A stretch of DNA of 64,000 bases. It comes from DASSNR01 sp036278935 (GTDB lineage Bacteria > Gemmatimonadota > Gemmatimonadetes > Gemmatimonadales > Gemmatimonadaceae). Below the pieces are notes generated by a model that searched no databases, had not been told where the DNA came from, and was given only the letters and a program-made list of their open reading frames with translations. Below are positions 1 to 9,018 of this stretch, piece by piece. The DNA lies in assembly GCA_036278935.1 (NCBI GenBank), contig DASUKA010000146.1, forward strand, positions 1 to 64,000, in the 5' to 3' direction. Every line of letters starts with the position of its first letter. Positions within the stretch are counted from its first letter, which is position 1. The position numbers and the translations under genes are program-made.

Positions 1-773
1 TGCCGCCCCACGAGCGGCGTGTGGAGATGCCGCACGCCGCCGGGGGTGCGCAAGGTGAAGCGCGTTCCGTCCCGACCGACGCATACATTTTCCGGCGGCT
101 GAGTGTCCGCCAGAACCCGCACGGGCGCGGCGCCCGCCGCATACGCCAGCTCGCCCAGCAGTGTGCGCACTGGAGGATCCTCTTCGCCGATCACTACCGG
201 ACGCCCCGGCTTGAAGATGCCCGCCTTCTCATAGGCAATCCGCTCGATGGTCTCACCAAGATACTGCTGGTGATCGAGCCCGATCGAGGTGACGCCGGCA
301 GCCAGCGGCGTGATGACATTCGTGGCATCCAGCCGGCCGCCGAGCCCAACCTCGATGACGGCCACGTCCACATGCTGCCGCGCGAAATAGTCGAACGCCA
401 GGCAGGTGGTGACCTCGAAGAAGGTGGCGCCCAGCCGCTCCACCTCCGGCATCCACCGGTCCACGAACGCGGTAACGCTCGCCTCGTCGATCGTCTCCCC
501 ATCCACGAGAATGCGCTCGCGAAAGTCGATGAGATGCGGCGAGGTGTACTGCCCGACGCGCCATCCCTGCGCCCGCAGCAGCGCGTACAGCGTAGCGACC
601 GCGCTCCCCTTCCCGTTCGTGCCACCCACGTGGAACGCGGGAATGCGCAGGTGTGGATCACCGAGCGCCGCGAGCAGGGCGCGCGTCGTGTCCAGGCCCA
701 GCTTCCACCCACCGCTCACGCGCCCGAACAGGAAGTCGAGCGTCTGGCGGTAGGACGTCAGCGCGCCGCCCAA
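1..773 (-). CDS. folC: Bifunctional dihydrofolate/folylpolyglutamate synthase, 3' end cut off by the window
   Basis: FolC (a Mur-ligase relative) adds glutamate to dihydropteroate and to folates in the cytoplasm, using ATP. The reading frame gives YRQTLDFLF near the N-terminus, then the ATP-binding P-loop GTNGKGS, then TSPHL and the region around VIEVGLGGRLDATN, all in the usual FolC order. About 257 codons are present; the C-terminal ligase domain lies outside the window. I chose a TTG start at 773 that overlaps the accD stop by 16 bases, because no ATG or GTG precedes the conserved YRQTLDFLF segment in this frame. The accD-folC pair is a common bacterial arrangement, so the two are probably co-transcribed and translationally coupled. 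The start codon is less certain than the identity. Confidence 0.9.
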   Translation of the reverse strand, partial: MGGALTSYRQTLDFLFGRVSGGWKLGLDTTRALLAALGDPHLRIPAFHVGGTNGKGSAVATLYALLRAQGWRVGQYTSPHLIDFRERILVDGETIDEASVTAFVDRWMPEVERLGATFFEVTTCLAFDYFARQHVDVAVIEVGLGGRLDATNVITPLAAGVTSIGLDHQQYLGETIERIAYEKAGIFKPGRPVVIGEEDPPVRTLLGELAYAAGAAPVRVLADTQPPENVCVGRDGTRFTLRTPGGVRHLHTPLVGR

Positions 774-1618
774 GCGAGCGCTTCAGGCTGTCCGCTCATG
801 TGGCGGAAGAGCTGCCCCACGCTGGCCTTCAACTCTCGCCGCGGCACGACGGCGTCCAGCATCCCATGATCGAGCAGGAACTCCGCGGTCTGAAACCCCT
901 GCGGAAGCTCCTGCCCGATGGTCTGCTTGATCACCCGCGGGCCGGCGAATCCGATCACGGCACCCGGCTCGGCGATGATAGCATCACCGAGCATGGCGTA
1001 GCTGGCACTCACGCCGCCCGTGGTCGGATTGGTGAGGATGGCGATGTACGGGATGCGCCGCTCCGCGAGCTGGCCCAGAATCACCGAGGTCTTGGCCATC
1101 TGCATGAGGGAGAGCATTCCCTCCTGCATACGGGCACCGCCGGAGGTGATGACGAGCAGCAGCGGATACTTGCGCTCCAGCGAGCGCTGACCCAGTCGCG
1201 CGATCTTCTCGCCCACCACGGACCCCATCGAGCCACCCATGAAGGAGAAGTCCATCACGCCCAGGTTCACTGGAATCCCGCCAAGCGTGCCCGTGACCGT
1301 CATGATCGCGTCGCCCGGACCGGCCTTGGTCGTAGCGCGCGCCAGACGCTGCGGGTAATCAGGGAAGCCAAGGGGATCCACCGACCGCAGCTCCACGTCC
1401 AGCTCTTCGTACTGATCGTCGAGCAGCAGCTGGACGTAATCGCTGGCCCGGATGCGCCGATGAAAGCCGCAGACCGGGCAGACATTCAGGTTGCGTACGA
1501 ACTTCTCGCGCAGGTCCGTATGCCCGCACGCTTCGCACTTCTCCCACGTGTCGGCGGGAATCTCCAGCTTGTCGCGCTGCGGCACCCGCGGCTTGCGCTC
1601 TTTCCGGAACCAGGCCAT
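758..1618 (-). CDS. accD: Acetyl-CoA carboxylase carboxyltransferase subunit beta
   Basis: AccD is the zinc-carrying half of the carboxyltransferase that moves CO2 from biotin to acetyl-CoA, the first step of fatty acid synthesis. The 286-residue protein has the expected four-cysteine zinc finger at C28, C31, C47 and C50, followed by the crotonase-like carboxyltransferase fold with GGARMQEG and TTGGVSASYAML. Length matches the family. The ATG at 1618 gives the typical N-terminus MAWFRK. It is followed directly by folC. The partner accA is not in this window. A second, propionyl-type carboxylase set lies at 24.4-29.8 kb, but that carboxyltransferase is a single 516-residue chain and is not this enzyme. 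The 183 bases upstream hold no gene I can support. Confidence 0.97.
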   Translation of the reverse strand: MAWFRKERKPRVPQRDKLEIPADTWEKCEACGHTDLREKFVRNLNVCPVCGFHRRIRASDYVQLLLDDQYEELDVELRSVDPLGFPDYPQRLARATTKAGPGDAIMTVTGTLGGIPVNLGVMDFSFMGGSMGSVVGEKIARLGQRSLERKYPLLLVITSGGARMQEGMLSLMQMAKTSVILGQLAERRIPYIAILTNPTTGGVSASYAMLGDAIIAEPGAVIGFAGPRVIKQTIGQELPQGFQTAEFLLDHGMLDAVVPRRELKASVGQLFRHMSGQPEALAWAAR

Positions 1619-1801
1619 TCGGGAAATGTGTCGCGTGGCGGGACAAGCGGCAAGCAGGCGGGAGGGTGGGTAGACGCCGGCTCAGGCCACGGCGCACGCG
1701 TTCGGCGTCCGTCCCCAGCCCAGCGCGATCCGGGTAGCGGAGCGTTGGATCATGCGGCGCACTTATCGACGACTGCCGCAGACTACAGTAGCGACCGTCC
1801 G

Positions 1802-2389
1802 TTACGAAGCGCGATGTGAAGCGCCGTCGGGTGCACTCCGCGTGATGCGATCGGCATGCGCCAGCGCCTTCTCGGCGGCCGGACTCTTGTTGTACTCCTC
1901 CGATCCACCCGGAGGGATGCTCAGGTACTGCCAGGCCCCGCCGCGAAGCATCTTGCTCACGTACACGATTTGCCCGACATGGTAGCTGGTGTGCGCCAGC
2001 GACCGATGGAGCGCCTCGTAGACGCGCAGCGGCACGCCTCGGATCGACACGAAGCGGTCCAGGTCGTCATCGCTCAGGGCATCCAGCGTCCCCAGAAGGA
2101 CCTGCCAACCCTCCTCCCATTGGGTGAGTAGTTCGGTGCGGCTGACCTCATGCGCCTTGAACTCCGATTCGCGGTCGCGCCACGGCTTCTCGCCATCGGA
2201 CGACAGGAAGTCCGTGAACCGCGAGCGGAGGTTCCCGGAGATGTGCCACGCAATGACCGCAACTGGGCTGTCCGTCGGCGAGTTCGTCCGTGAGAGATCC
2301 TCGTCACGAAGCTGACGCAAGGCGCCTTCGGCGAGCGCTTTGTATCGGCGGAATTCCGCGGTGATCGAGCCCACAATGTCTCGTGCCAT
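1802..2389 (-). CDS. DinB-family (DUF1572-like) putative metal-binding protein
   Basis: A 195-residue protein of the DinB/YfiT four-helix-bundle superfamily, whose members usually bind a divalent metal through three histidines and often act as thiol-dependent transferases. The histidine triad can be placed at H49 (in IAWHISGN), H133 and H137 (in AHTSYHVGQIVY). The N-terminal FRRYKALAEGAL helix and the final SEEYNKS segment resemble the DUF1572 branch. The substrate is unknown for this branch. It stands alone between accD and a GNAT gene on the same strand, with over 120 bases on each side, so it is probably a single-gene unit. The family call is good; a specific function should not be assigned. 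Confidence 0.8.
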   Translation of the reverse strand: MARDIVGSITAEFRRYKALAEGALRQLRDEDLSRTNSPTDSPVAVIAWHISGNLRSRFTDFLSSDGEKPWRDRESEFKAHEVSRTELLTQWEEGWQVLLGTLDALSDDDLDRFVSIRGVPLRVYEALHRSLAHTSYHVGQIVYVSKMLRGGAWQYLSIPPGGSEEYNKSPAAEKALAHADRITRSAPDGASHRAS

Positions 2390-2513
2390 GATGCAACTCC
2401 AGTCTCATGTTCGGAAATGATGAGGGGAATAATGCCAGGCTCACCGGCGAGCGCATCAGAACATGCGCGCCGCGCAGCAGGCGCGTTCAATAGCGCGGCG
2501 GCCCCACGCCCCC

Positions 2514-2936
2514 TCAGAGCCGATGACGGAAGTGGAAGCACTCGATGCCGAAGCCCTCGCGAAAGTAGAACCGGTGCGCCCGCTCGCGAATCACACGGGA
2601 GATCAGGTGGAGTTCCCGGCAGCCCTCGCGATGCGCTTCAGCCTTCAGCCAATCGAGCAGTCGCGTCCCGTAGCCTTGTGAGCGCACGCGTTCATCGGTG
2701 ACGAAATCGTCGAGGTAGAGCAGGCGCCCGCAATAGAGCATGCGCATGTAGCGGTACCCGGCGACAGCCCGGACCTCGCCGGCCTCGTTCAGGACGGCCA
2801 GCCTGTAGCCGTCGCTCGCCATCAAGGCCCGTACCTGGGCCACGTACTCATCCTGGATGAGATCCGGACGGAGCTGCCGCATGACGTCGAAGGTGGCCGC
2901 GATCTGCTCGTCCGACTCCGCGTGCGCGATCTGCAT
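2514..2936 (-). CDS. GNAT-family N-acetyltransferase
   Basis: A 140-residue single-domain GNAT enzyme that would transfer an acetyl group from acetyl-CoA to an amine on an unknown substrate. The acetyl-CoA pyrophosphate-binding motif A is visible as RSQGYGTRLLDWL, preceded by the strand LLYLDDFVTDE. The C-terminal motif B is RAHRFYFREGFGIEC, where the tyrosine-rich stretch normally holds the general acid. The whole fold fits within the usual 140-150 residues and no second domain is present. No neighbour suggests the substrate: a DinB-like gene lies downstream and the mre/rod operon lies upstream beyond a 187-base gap. It could be a small-molecule or antibiotic-type acetyltransferase or a protein-modifying enzyme. 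Confidence 0.85.
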   Translation of the reverse strand: MQIAHAESDEQIAATFDVMRQLRPDLIQDEYVAQVRALMASDGYRLAVLNEAGEVRAVAGYRYMRMLYCGRLLYLDDFVTDERVRSQGYGTRLLDWLKAEAHREGCRELHLISRVIRERAHRFYFREGFGIECFHFRHRL

Positions 2937-3123
2937 GTCTGCGTATTATCGAAAGGTGCGTGGCTGGCTAACGCTCGTTCGGTTGTCATCTTATACCGCA
3001 GAGGCGCGGAAAGACAGCGTCTACAGGGAACCGAAGCGGTCACGCGCCACCCACGCCCGCGACCCACGTGCAGCTGTACCCACGGCTAACATCCACCTCC
3101 ATCCAACGTCCCGCACGCCCGCT

Positions 3124-4377
3124 TCACACCGCCAACTCGCCCATCCTCCCCCCGCGCCCTTCCATCGAGATCCGCACGAGAATCCCGATCGACAGCCAGC
3201 AGGCGAGCATGAACGAGCCGCCATAACTGAAGAACGGCAGTGGGATGCCCGTGATCGGCATCAGGTTGAGCGTCATGCCGACATTCACCATCACGTGCAC
3301 AAGCCAACTCGACGCCAGACCGAAGGCGATCAGGCTGCTGTACGAGTCGTTCGCACGCTCCGCGATGCGGACCGTCCGGAGCAGAAGATACAGAAACAGC
3401 GCCAGCGCCACGGTCACGCCCAGGAATCCCATCTCCTCGCCCACCACGGCGAAGATGAAATCCGTGTGCTGCGCGGGGAGGAAGGCGAGGCGCTTCTGCG
3501 TCCCCATGGTGAAGCCCTTCCCCAGCCAGCCACCCGAGCCGATCGCCACCTGCGACTGGATGACGTGCCATCCCGACGCGCGTGGGTCGATGGAGGGATC
3601 CAGAAAGACCAGGAGCCGGTGCCGCTGGTACGGGGCCAGTCGGTCCCACAGAATCGGTGCGAGCACCCCCATGGCGACGTTGGAGACCATGAGCGTCACC
3701 CCCTCGGCCAGAAAGGGGCGGTACCAGAGCACGAGCGCGAGGAGGGCCAGGAACCAGGCGCCCCACAAGCTGGTGTTGAACGCCAGCACCAAGCTCACCG
3801 CTGGGGAAGCCAGCAGCACCAGCAACGCCAGCGGCACCCCGGACCAGTAGAGCATGGCGAAGAAGATGCCGATGAACACGATGCCGGTGCCCAGGTCGGG
3901 CTGTGCCATGATCAGCACCCACGGGACGGCCACCACCACGGCCGGTCGCCACAACTCCACCAGTGATCGTGGCGCCTCACGCCGCGCCGCCAGCACGCGT
4001 GCGAGCATCAGCACCACCGTCACCTTGGCGAGCTCCGATGGCTGGCCGAGTCGGTGGCCGCCGATGGTGAGCCATCCCTTCACGCTCGCGGCCGTGCCCG
4101 CACCGGAGCCGAATGCGAGCGTCACGAGCAGCAAGCCGATGCTCGCCAGATATGCGGGCCAGGTCAGCCACTCGATGAGGCGCACCGATGCCCGGGTCGC
4201 GACGAACGCCGCACCGATCCCGAGAAGCAGCCAGACGATCTGCGCCTTGTAGGCGTGTGCCGCAACAGTCGGGACGTCCGTCTGCCCAGCGGAATACACC
4301 ATCGCCACGCCATATACCGACAGGGCGATCGCCGTGGCCACCAGCGGCCCGTCCAGTACGACGCGACGCGTGCTCAT
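3124..4377 (-). CDS. rodA: Rod-shape SEDS glycosyltransferase RodA
   Basis: RodA polymerises lipid II glycan strands in the elongasome, together with PBP2. The 417-residue protein is strongly hydrophobic, with about ten membrane segments. It carries SEDS-family landmarks: QPDLGTG, the VIQSQVAIGSGGWLGKGF region, FLPAQHTDFIFAVVGEE, and the C-terminal GIPLPFFSYGGS. The start ATG at 4377 overlaps the mrdA stop in an ATGA, so translation is coupled to PBP2. It is the last gene of the mreB-mreC-mreD-mrdA-rodA unit. FtsW is a close relative, but the location directly after a class B PBP in an mre operon makes RodA the right name. Confidence 0.96.
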   Translation of the reverse strand: MSTRRVVLDGPLVATAIALSVYGVAMVYSAGQTDVPTVAAHAYKAQIVWLLLGIGAAFVATRASVRLIEWLTWPAYLASIGLLLVTLAFGSGAGTAASVKGWLTIGGHRLGQPSELAKVTVVLMLARVLAARREAPRSLVELWRPAVVVAVPWVLIMAQPDLGTGIVFIGIFFAMLYWSGVPLALLVLLASPAVSLVLAFNTSLWGAWFLALLALVLWYRPFLAEGVTLMVSNVAMGVLAPILWDRLAPYQRHRLLVFLDPSIDPRASGWHVIQSQVAIGSGGWLGKGFTMGTQKRLAFLPAQHTDFIFAVVGEEMGFLGVTVALALFLYLLLRTVRIAERANDSYSSLIAFGLASSWLVHVMVNVGMTLNLMPITGIPLPFFSYGGSFMLACWLSIGILVRISMEGRGGRMGELAV

Positions 4378-6152
4378 CCGTCAGTCTGCAGGAGCTGTGT
4401 GGGCGCCACCTTCAGGTATTCCTGCACCATCTTGGCCGCGATCCGGGCGGCGCGTGCCCCCTCGCCGCCGAACTCGATCAGGACGGCGACTACGATCTTC
4501 GGATGGTCGGCCGGTGCAAAGCCGACGAACCACGCGTGTGTCCGATTCGGATCGTGCGAGTTCTGCGCACTGCCCGTCTTGCCGGCGAGCACCACTCCTT
4601 TGATCGCGGCGCTGGCGGCCGTTCCCCCCGCGCGCGTCACACCGGCCATGGCCGCGCGAATGCCCGCCATCTGCTCGTCGGAGAGGGCGAAAATGCGCGT
4701 GCGCTTCGGGTCGCCTTTCACGATCTCCGGCGTGGCCGCCTCGCCATTGGTCGCGAGCGCCGTGTAGAAGCGCGCCATGTTCGCCACGGTCTGGGAGTTC
4801 TCCCCCTGGCCGATCGCGAGGTTGAGCACCACGGCCTCGGTCCACCCCCGCTTGCCGTACCGGCGGTCGTAGTACTCTTCGGCGTCAGCAAGGGGGAAGC
4901 TCGGCGACTGCTCACCCGGCAGATCGATTCCCGTCTTCTTCCGGAAGCCCAGTGCCACGCCGCCTGCCGCGAGCCTCGAGAGCCCGATCTTGAGCCCGAG
5001 CTGATAGAAATAGACGTCGCACGATTGCGTGATGGCCTGCGACATCGTCACGTCGCCATGCCCACTCGGCTTCCAGCATCGGAAATACCGCGTCCCGAAC
5101 TGATATCCCCCCGTACAGGGGAGAGGCATCTTGGAGTCCAGCGTCGCCACACCGTTCTCCAGCGCGATGGTGGCCGTCGCCAGCTTCCACGTCGAGCCCG
5201 GCGGGTACGTCCCCTGAATCACCTTGTTGTACAGCGGGTGTCGCTTGTCCGTGCTCAGCTGCTTCCACAGCGACGAAGGGATCCCGCCAATGAACTGGTT
5301 GGGATCGTAGGTGGGTGCGCTGTAGAGGGCGAGCACCGCGCCCGTGTTCGGATCCAGGGCAATGGCGCCGCCGCTCAGCGAATCCCCGAAGATGGACGCC
5401 GTGAAGCGCTGCAGGTCCATATCGATGTTCGTCTGCAGCGGCGGCCCGGCCTGCGGCAGCAGATCCTGCCGCGCGCCCGCCTCGCGCACCACGCGTCCCA
5501 GCGCGTCCACTTCCACGAAGCGCACGCCCTCCTTCCCGCGCAGCTGCTTCTCGTACTCCTCCTCCAGCCCCCGTTTCCCGACTTGTTGTCCGGCCTTGTA
5601 GTCCTGGTACTCCGGCGACGCCAGCTCCGCCTCGGTGATCTCTCCCACGTACCCGACAATCGGCGCTACCGCCGAGCCGGCGGGATAGTACCGCTTGGGC
5701 GCAGACTGGATGATGAGCCCGGGAAATTCGATGCGATGCTCTTCGAGCACGGACACCACATCGAAGGGCGCATCCGACAGCACCAGGGTCGGGCGGTTGG
5801 GAGAGCGCCGATAGCGCCGCACCGACGCGGCGATCTGACCGGAATCGAGCGCGACGAGCGCCCCCATGCGATGCAGTGCGCTCTGCAACGAGTCGGCCGT
5901 GGAGTTGAGCAGCGAGACCGAATACCCCGGCACGTTCTCGGCAATTACCTGCCCATTGCGGCCGTAGATGACGCCCCGCGGTGCCGGCAGCGGGACCTCG
6001 CGCAGCCGGTTCTCCTCCGACTGCAGCGTATATCGCGAGTGCTGCAGAATCTGCGTACGGAAAAATGCGGAGAGCAGCACACCGAACATGAGCGCCAGCA
6101 CGATGGAGGCACCCCGCCCGCGGCGCGCGACATCGTTCGGGTGAAAGCTCAC
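4374..6152 (-). CDS. mrdA: Penicillin-binding protein 2, elongasome transpeptidase
   Basis: PBP2 cross-links new peptidoglycan during lateral wall growth. The 592-residue chain starts at GTG 6152, which overlaps the mreD stop by four bases and gives a short cytoplasmic tail followed by one membrane anchor at about residues 16-32. The pedestal (PBP dimer) domain spans about 50-230. The transpeptidase domain has the three active-site motifs: S320-T-W-K323, S377-C-D379 and K525-T-G527. An ATG further upstream in the same frame would add 54 residues inside mreD, out of keeping with the family, so I rejected it. Downstream it is coupled to rodA. The class B assignment (no glycosyltransferase domain) is firm. 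Confidence 0.96.
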   Translation of the reverse strand: MSFHPNDVARRGRGASIVLALMFGVLLSAFFRTQILQHSRYTLQSEENRLREVPLPAPRGVIYGRNGQVIAENVPGYSVSLLNSTADSLQSALHRMGALVALDSGQIAASVRRYRRSPNRPTLVLSDAPFDVVSVLEEHRIEFPGLIIQSAPKRYYPAGSAVAPIVGYVGEITEAELASPEYQDYKAGQQVGKRGLEEEYEKQLRGKEGVRFVEVDALGRVVREAGARQDLLPQAGPPLQTNIDMDLQRFTASIFGDSLSGGAIALDPNTGAVLALYSAPTYDPNQFIGGIPSSLWKQLSTDKRHPLYNKVIQGTYPPGSTWKLATATIALENGVATLDSKMPLPCTGGYQFGTRYFRCWKPSGHGDVTMSQAITQSCDVYFYQLGLKIGLSRLAAGGVALGFRKKTGIDLPGEQSPSFPLADAEEYYDRRYGKRGWTEAVVLNLAIGQGENSQTVANMARFYTALATNGEAATPEIVKGDPKRTRIFALSDEQMAGIRAAMAGVTRAGGTAASAAIKGVVLAGKTGSAQNSHDPNRTHAWFVGFAPADHPKIVVAVLIEFGGEGARAARIAAKMVQEYLKVAPTQLLQTDG

Positions 6153-6637
6153 GACGCCGCCGTCCGCAGGAGCGGGCGCAGAATGAGGAGCACAATCAAG
6201 CCGGCCAGCGCCGTCACGGCCGCCGAGAGCGAGGACCACACCAGGAGTTCGCGCGCCGTGGCGATGAAGCCGAGGCGATGTTCGCCAATGAGCACGATGG
6301 CGTCGAACGCCCACTTGCCCAGGAAGAAGAAGAACGCATTCAGCACGACATCATCGGCAAAGAACACCGCCTTGAGCCACGATGCGGCAAAGCCGACCAC
6401 GCACAGGGCAAGGGCGCCGATGCCGAAGGCCGTGATGGCGAGCGAGTCGGAGACGAGGCCCATCGCAAAGCCCAGCACGGCCGCGGTGCCCGGGCGCACG
6501 CGGATGGCGACGAGCAGCAGCGCGATCACGAAGAAATCGGGCGACGCCCGCCAGCCCAGCAGGGGGCGGAGGGTGAAGTGCAGCACCACCAGGACGATGA
6601 ACGCGAGGAGCGTCCGCAGCGCATCGGTGGGCCTCAC
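6149..6637 (-). CDS. mreD: Rod-shape-determining protein MreD
   Basis: MreD is a small integral membrane protein of the elongasome that works with MreC to activate the RodA-PBP2 pair. The 162-residue sequence is made almost entirely of hydrophobic stretches (five to six membrane segments), with the typical opening of a charged N-terminus followed by LLAFIVLVVLHFTL. A central region LDGLVSD-like in other members appears here as FAMGLVSDSLAITAFGIGAL. The sequence is weakly conserved across bacteria, so the assignment rests on size, topology and position between mreC and mrdA. It overlaps both neighbours by four bases (ATGA with mreC, GTGA with mrdA). Confidence 0.93.
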   Translation of the reverse strand: MRPTDALRTLLAFIVLVVLHFTLRPLLGWRASPDFFVIALLLVAIRVRPGTAAVLGFAMGLVSDSLAITAFGIGALALCVVGFAASWLKAVFFADDVVLNAFFFFLGKWAFDAIVLIGEHRLGFIATARELLVWSSLSAAVTALAGLIVLLILRPLLRTAAS

Positions 6638-7623
6638 GGGCGATCCCTCCGCCCCGCTCCGCCAGCACCCGGCGCGTGCGCGGAGTCGGCCGCCGGTGCT
6701 GACCCCGTTCCAGCCCCCAGACGCGCAGCGCGCCGAACGATGGAGTCCTCAGCCGCCACGATGCTCTTGGCCGCGGAGTCGGCCGATGCGCCTTGCGTCC
6801 ACACACCGGCCACACCCGCCATCGCGCGCCGCGGCAACAGGATCATCACCTCCCGCACGTCAGCAGGCAGCACGGTGGGGCGCAGGAGATATGTGTGCGC
6901 CCACACCTCGGAGGTCTTGATCTGACCGAGCACGGTGCCGATCGGAATGCCGCGCGGATAGACGCCGCCGAGTCCCGAGCTGAGCACCAGGGTACCAGGC
7001 GCGAGCGTGCTGCGGAGCGGCACGCCGCGCATCTCGAGGAGGTACCGATCGGCGCCACCGGCCAGGTGAGCCGCTACGATGCCGAATGCGGCGCCATCCG
7101 CGGTCATGGCGCTCACGCGGAAATCGGGGTTCGTCCAGAGGATGGCGACGCTCATCGAAGGATCGACCTCCTTCACCATTCCCACCAGTCCCTCGGGCGC
7201 GACCACGGGGCTGAACGGCCGCACGCCATCCTGCGAGCCCGCCGACAGCACGACCGAGTACTCCTCGCCGGGCTCCCGCCGCGTGAGCGCCTCCGCCGGC
7301 ACGAAGCCCCAGCGCAGGGCGTGCCCGAGCCCCAACATGCGCCGCAGCCGGACGTTCTCGTTCTCCACGCCGGCCAGCCGCATGGAGCGCAGCGCGACGC
7401 TGTCCTCCGCCACGGTGCGCGCTTCGCGCGTGAGCCACGACCGGCGGCTCAGCTCCGCGTTGTATTGCATCTTCACGAGCGGCGCCAGGATCGTGCGACG
7501 CAGGGAGGCGGTGACCGACGCGCGCAATCCATCGGGCAGCCCCTGCGCCACGAGGGAGAGGACCACGCAGGCGATGAGGAGGCCCGAGTCCCAGCGACCG
7601 ACGGAACGTGCGGCGGAGGCCAC
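6634..7623 (-). CDS. mreC: Rod-shape-determining protein MreC
   Basis: MreC is a bitopic periplasmic scaffold linking MreB filaments to PBP2. The 329-residue protein has one membrane segment at about residues 14-32, then a coiled-coil stretch up to about residue 110, then the double beta-barrel with GLVGMVKEVDPSMS, ILWTNPDFRVSAM and VLSSGLGGVYPRGIPIG, which is the family's most conserved region. The last 60 or so residues form an Ala/Ser/Asp-rich tail without recognisable structure, longer than in most homologues. The gene starts 8 bases after mreB and overlaps mreD by four bases. Confidence 0.95.
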   Translation of the reverse strand: MASAARSVGRWDSGLLIACVVLSLVAQGLPDGLRASVTASLRRTILAPLVKMQYNAELSRRSWLTREARTVAEDSVALRSMRLAGVENENVRLRRMLGLGHALRWGFVPAEALTRREPGEEYSVVLSAGSQDGVRPFSPVVAPEGLVGMVKEVDPSMSVAILWTNPDFRVSAMTADGAAFGIVAAHLAGGADRYLLEMRGVPLRSTLAPGTLVLSSGLGGVYPRGIPIGTVLGQIKTSEVWAHTYLLRPTVLPADVREVMILLPRRAMAGVAGVWTQGASADSAAKSIVAAEDSIVRRAARLGAGTGSAPAADSAHAPGAGGAGRRDRP

Positions 7624-7631
7624 CCCTTACC

Positions 7632-8669
7632 TCAGGGTGCGAGAACCGACCAGTACTTGTCCTCGTCGTCCAGAATTCGCCCCGTGCCGCGAACGACACA
7701 GGTGAGCGGATCCTCATCCACGTGGATCGGGAGGTTGGTCTCCTGGCTCAGCAATAGATCGAGACCCCGGATGAGGGCGCCGCCGCCGGTCATCACGATC
7801 CCGCGGTCGACAATATCGCTCGCAAGCTCGGGAGGCGTGATCTCCAGCGCGCGACGCACGGCGTCCACGATCTGCAGGATGGGCTCCTGCACGGCCTCGC
7901 GAATCTCGCTCGAATGCACGCGCACGGTCTTCGGGATGCCGGACACGAGGTCACGTCCCTTCACCTCCATCTCGCGCTCGTCGCCCACGGGCGCCGCGGA
8001 CCCAATCTGGATCTTGATCTGCTCCGCCGTCGGCTCGCCGATCAGGAGGTTGTAATTCTTCCGCATGAACTGCACGATGGCGACATCCAGCTCATCGCCG
8101 CCCGTCCGGATGGAGGTATCGCTGACGATGCCGGCCAGGGCGATGACCGCGATTTCCGTCGTGCCGCCGCCGATGTCAATCACCATGTTCCCGGTGGGCG
8201 TCTCCACCGGCAGCCCGACGCCGATCGCGGCCGCCATCGGCTCCGCCACCATGTAGACTTCTTTCGCCCCCGCCCCCAGCGCCGAGTCACGCACCGCCCG
8301 CCGCTCCACTTCCGTGATGCCGGACGGGACGCAGACGATCACGCGCGGCTTCACCTTGAAGATGTGATTGTCGATGATGAGCGCGAGGAAGTAGCGCAGC
8401 ATCTTCTCGGTCACATCGAAGTCCGCGATCACGCCGTCCTTCATCGGGCGCACCGCGATGATGCTCTCCGGCGTTCGGCCGAGCATCCGCTTGGCCTCCA
8501 GCCCGACGCCACGGATCTTGTTCGAGGCGCGATCGATGGCGACCACCGAGGGCTCGTTGAGCACGATCCCCTCGCCCTTCACGTAGATGAGCGTATTCGC
8601 GGTGCCGAGGTCCACGGCGATCGCGTTGGCAGGAAAGAGCGATCCCGCTTTGAAGGAGGGCCAGCGCAT
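7632..8669 (-). CDS. mreB: Rod-shape-determining actin homologue MreB
   Basis: MreB forms membrane-bound antiparallel filaments that direct lateral wall synthesis. The 345-residue length is standard. The nucleotide-binding signatures are clear: phosphate-1 as AVDLGTANTLIY, phosphate-2 as IDIGGGTTEIAV and the adenosine motif as VMTGGGALIRGLD. The C-terminal DPLTCVVRGTGR is also typical. It is the first gene of the mre-rod operon. Its 5' leader contains a GTTCCG-CGGAAC dyad and a plausible promoter lies about 70-100 bases upstream. No second mreB paralogue is present in the window. Confidence 0.98.
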   Translation of the reverse strand: MRWPSFKAGSLFPANAIAVDLGTANTLIYVKGEGIVLNEPSVVAIDRASNKIRGVGLEAKRMLGRTPESIIAVRPMKDGVIADFDVTEKMLRYFLALIIDNHIFKVKPRVIVCVPSGITEVERRAVRDSALGAGAKEVYMVAEPMAAAIGVGLPVETPTGNMVIDIGGGTTEIAVIALAGIVSDTSIRTGGDELDVAIVQFMRKNYNLLIGEPTAEQIKIQIGSAAPVGDEREMEVKGRDLVSGIPKTVRVHSSEIREAVQEPILQIVDAVRRALEITPPELASDIVDRGIVMTGGGALIRGLDLLLSQETNLPIHVDEDPLTCVVRGTGRILDDEDKYWSVLAP

Positions 8670-8685
8670 CAGATGGTAGGGCTAT

Positions 8686-8701
8686 CGTTCCGAACGGAAC
8701 G
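8686..8701. promoter_or_regulatory. Inverted-repeat operator candidate in the mreB leader
   Basis: CGTTCCG and CGGAACG are perfect inverted 7-base arms with a two-base centre, 17 bases upstream of the mreB start. This could be a repressor-binding site on DNA or a short hairpin in the mRNA leader close to the ribosome-binding site. No regulator gene lies next to it. The dyad is seen; the function is inference. Confidence 0.35.
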
Positions 8702-8739
8702 GAAACGGCGGCAGGATGGGAACAGGACGGTCGCGGGGT

Positions 8740-8768
8740 AAACTAGCCGCACAGTGGAGCCACAGCAA
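8740..8768 (-). promoter_or_regulatory. Possible sigma-70 type promoter of the mre-rod operon
   Basis: On the minus strand, TTGCTG and TAGTTT are separated by 17 bases and read toward mreB, giving a leader of about 65 bases that contains the dyad at 8686-8701. The match to the consensus is moderate: three bases in each hexamer, with an ideal spacer. Confidence 0.35.
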
Positions 8769-8941
8769 GCGAATCCCGGGACGAATACGAACATCGTGCA
8801 ATGACATCGCCTCATGCGCGGCACTCGGAGATCGGATGATGGTGATCGCTCTGCAACAGCGTGGTGGCAGCGTGGTCTGCCACCGGCTCCGGCCGCGGCG
8901 ATGCCCGGGCGGCACGGAGGTCTCTTCCTAGACGATCCAAT

Positions 8942-9008
8942 CGCCCCGAGGTGTCGGACGGGGCGCAGGGCAGGTCACGGCCGCACCACGCCGCCCCTGC
9001 CCCGCCCC
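8942..9008 (-). terminator. Hairpin(s) downstream of ald, possible terminator
   Basis: GGGGCG(CA)GGGCAGG at 8960-8974 pairs with CCTGCCCCGCCCC at 8996-9008, leaving only a two-base bulge. It sits about 11 bases past the ald stop. An alternative stem, CGCCCCG at 8942-8948 with CGGGGCG at 8959-8965, shares bases with it, so the two folds exclude each other. There is no T-run, so Rho-independent function is uncertain. Confidence 0.45.
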
Positions 9009-9018
9009 CGGAAATGGT

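Larger units (their letters stand above)
8670..9018. other. 349-base intergenic region between mreB and ald
   Basis: No convincing gene is present. Short open frames on both strands have poor codon choice and no ribosome-binding site. The left part is the mreB leader and promoter (dyad at 8686-8701, promoter candidate at 8740-8768). The right part holds the inverted repeats that probably terminate ald (8942-9008). The middle, about 8770-8940, shows nothing I can name. Confidence 0.6.

Noticed and set aside
8682..8931. Short open frames on both strands upstream of mreB
   Set aside because: Codon choice unlike neighbours, no ribosome-binding site, and overlap with the probable mreB promoter.
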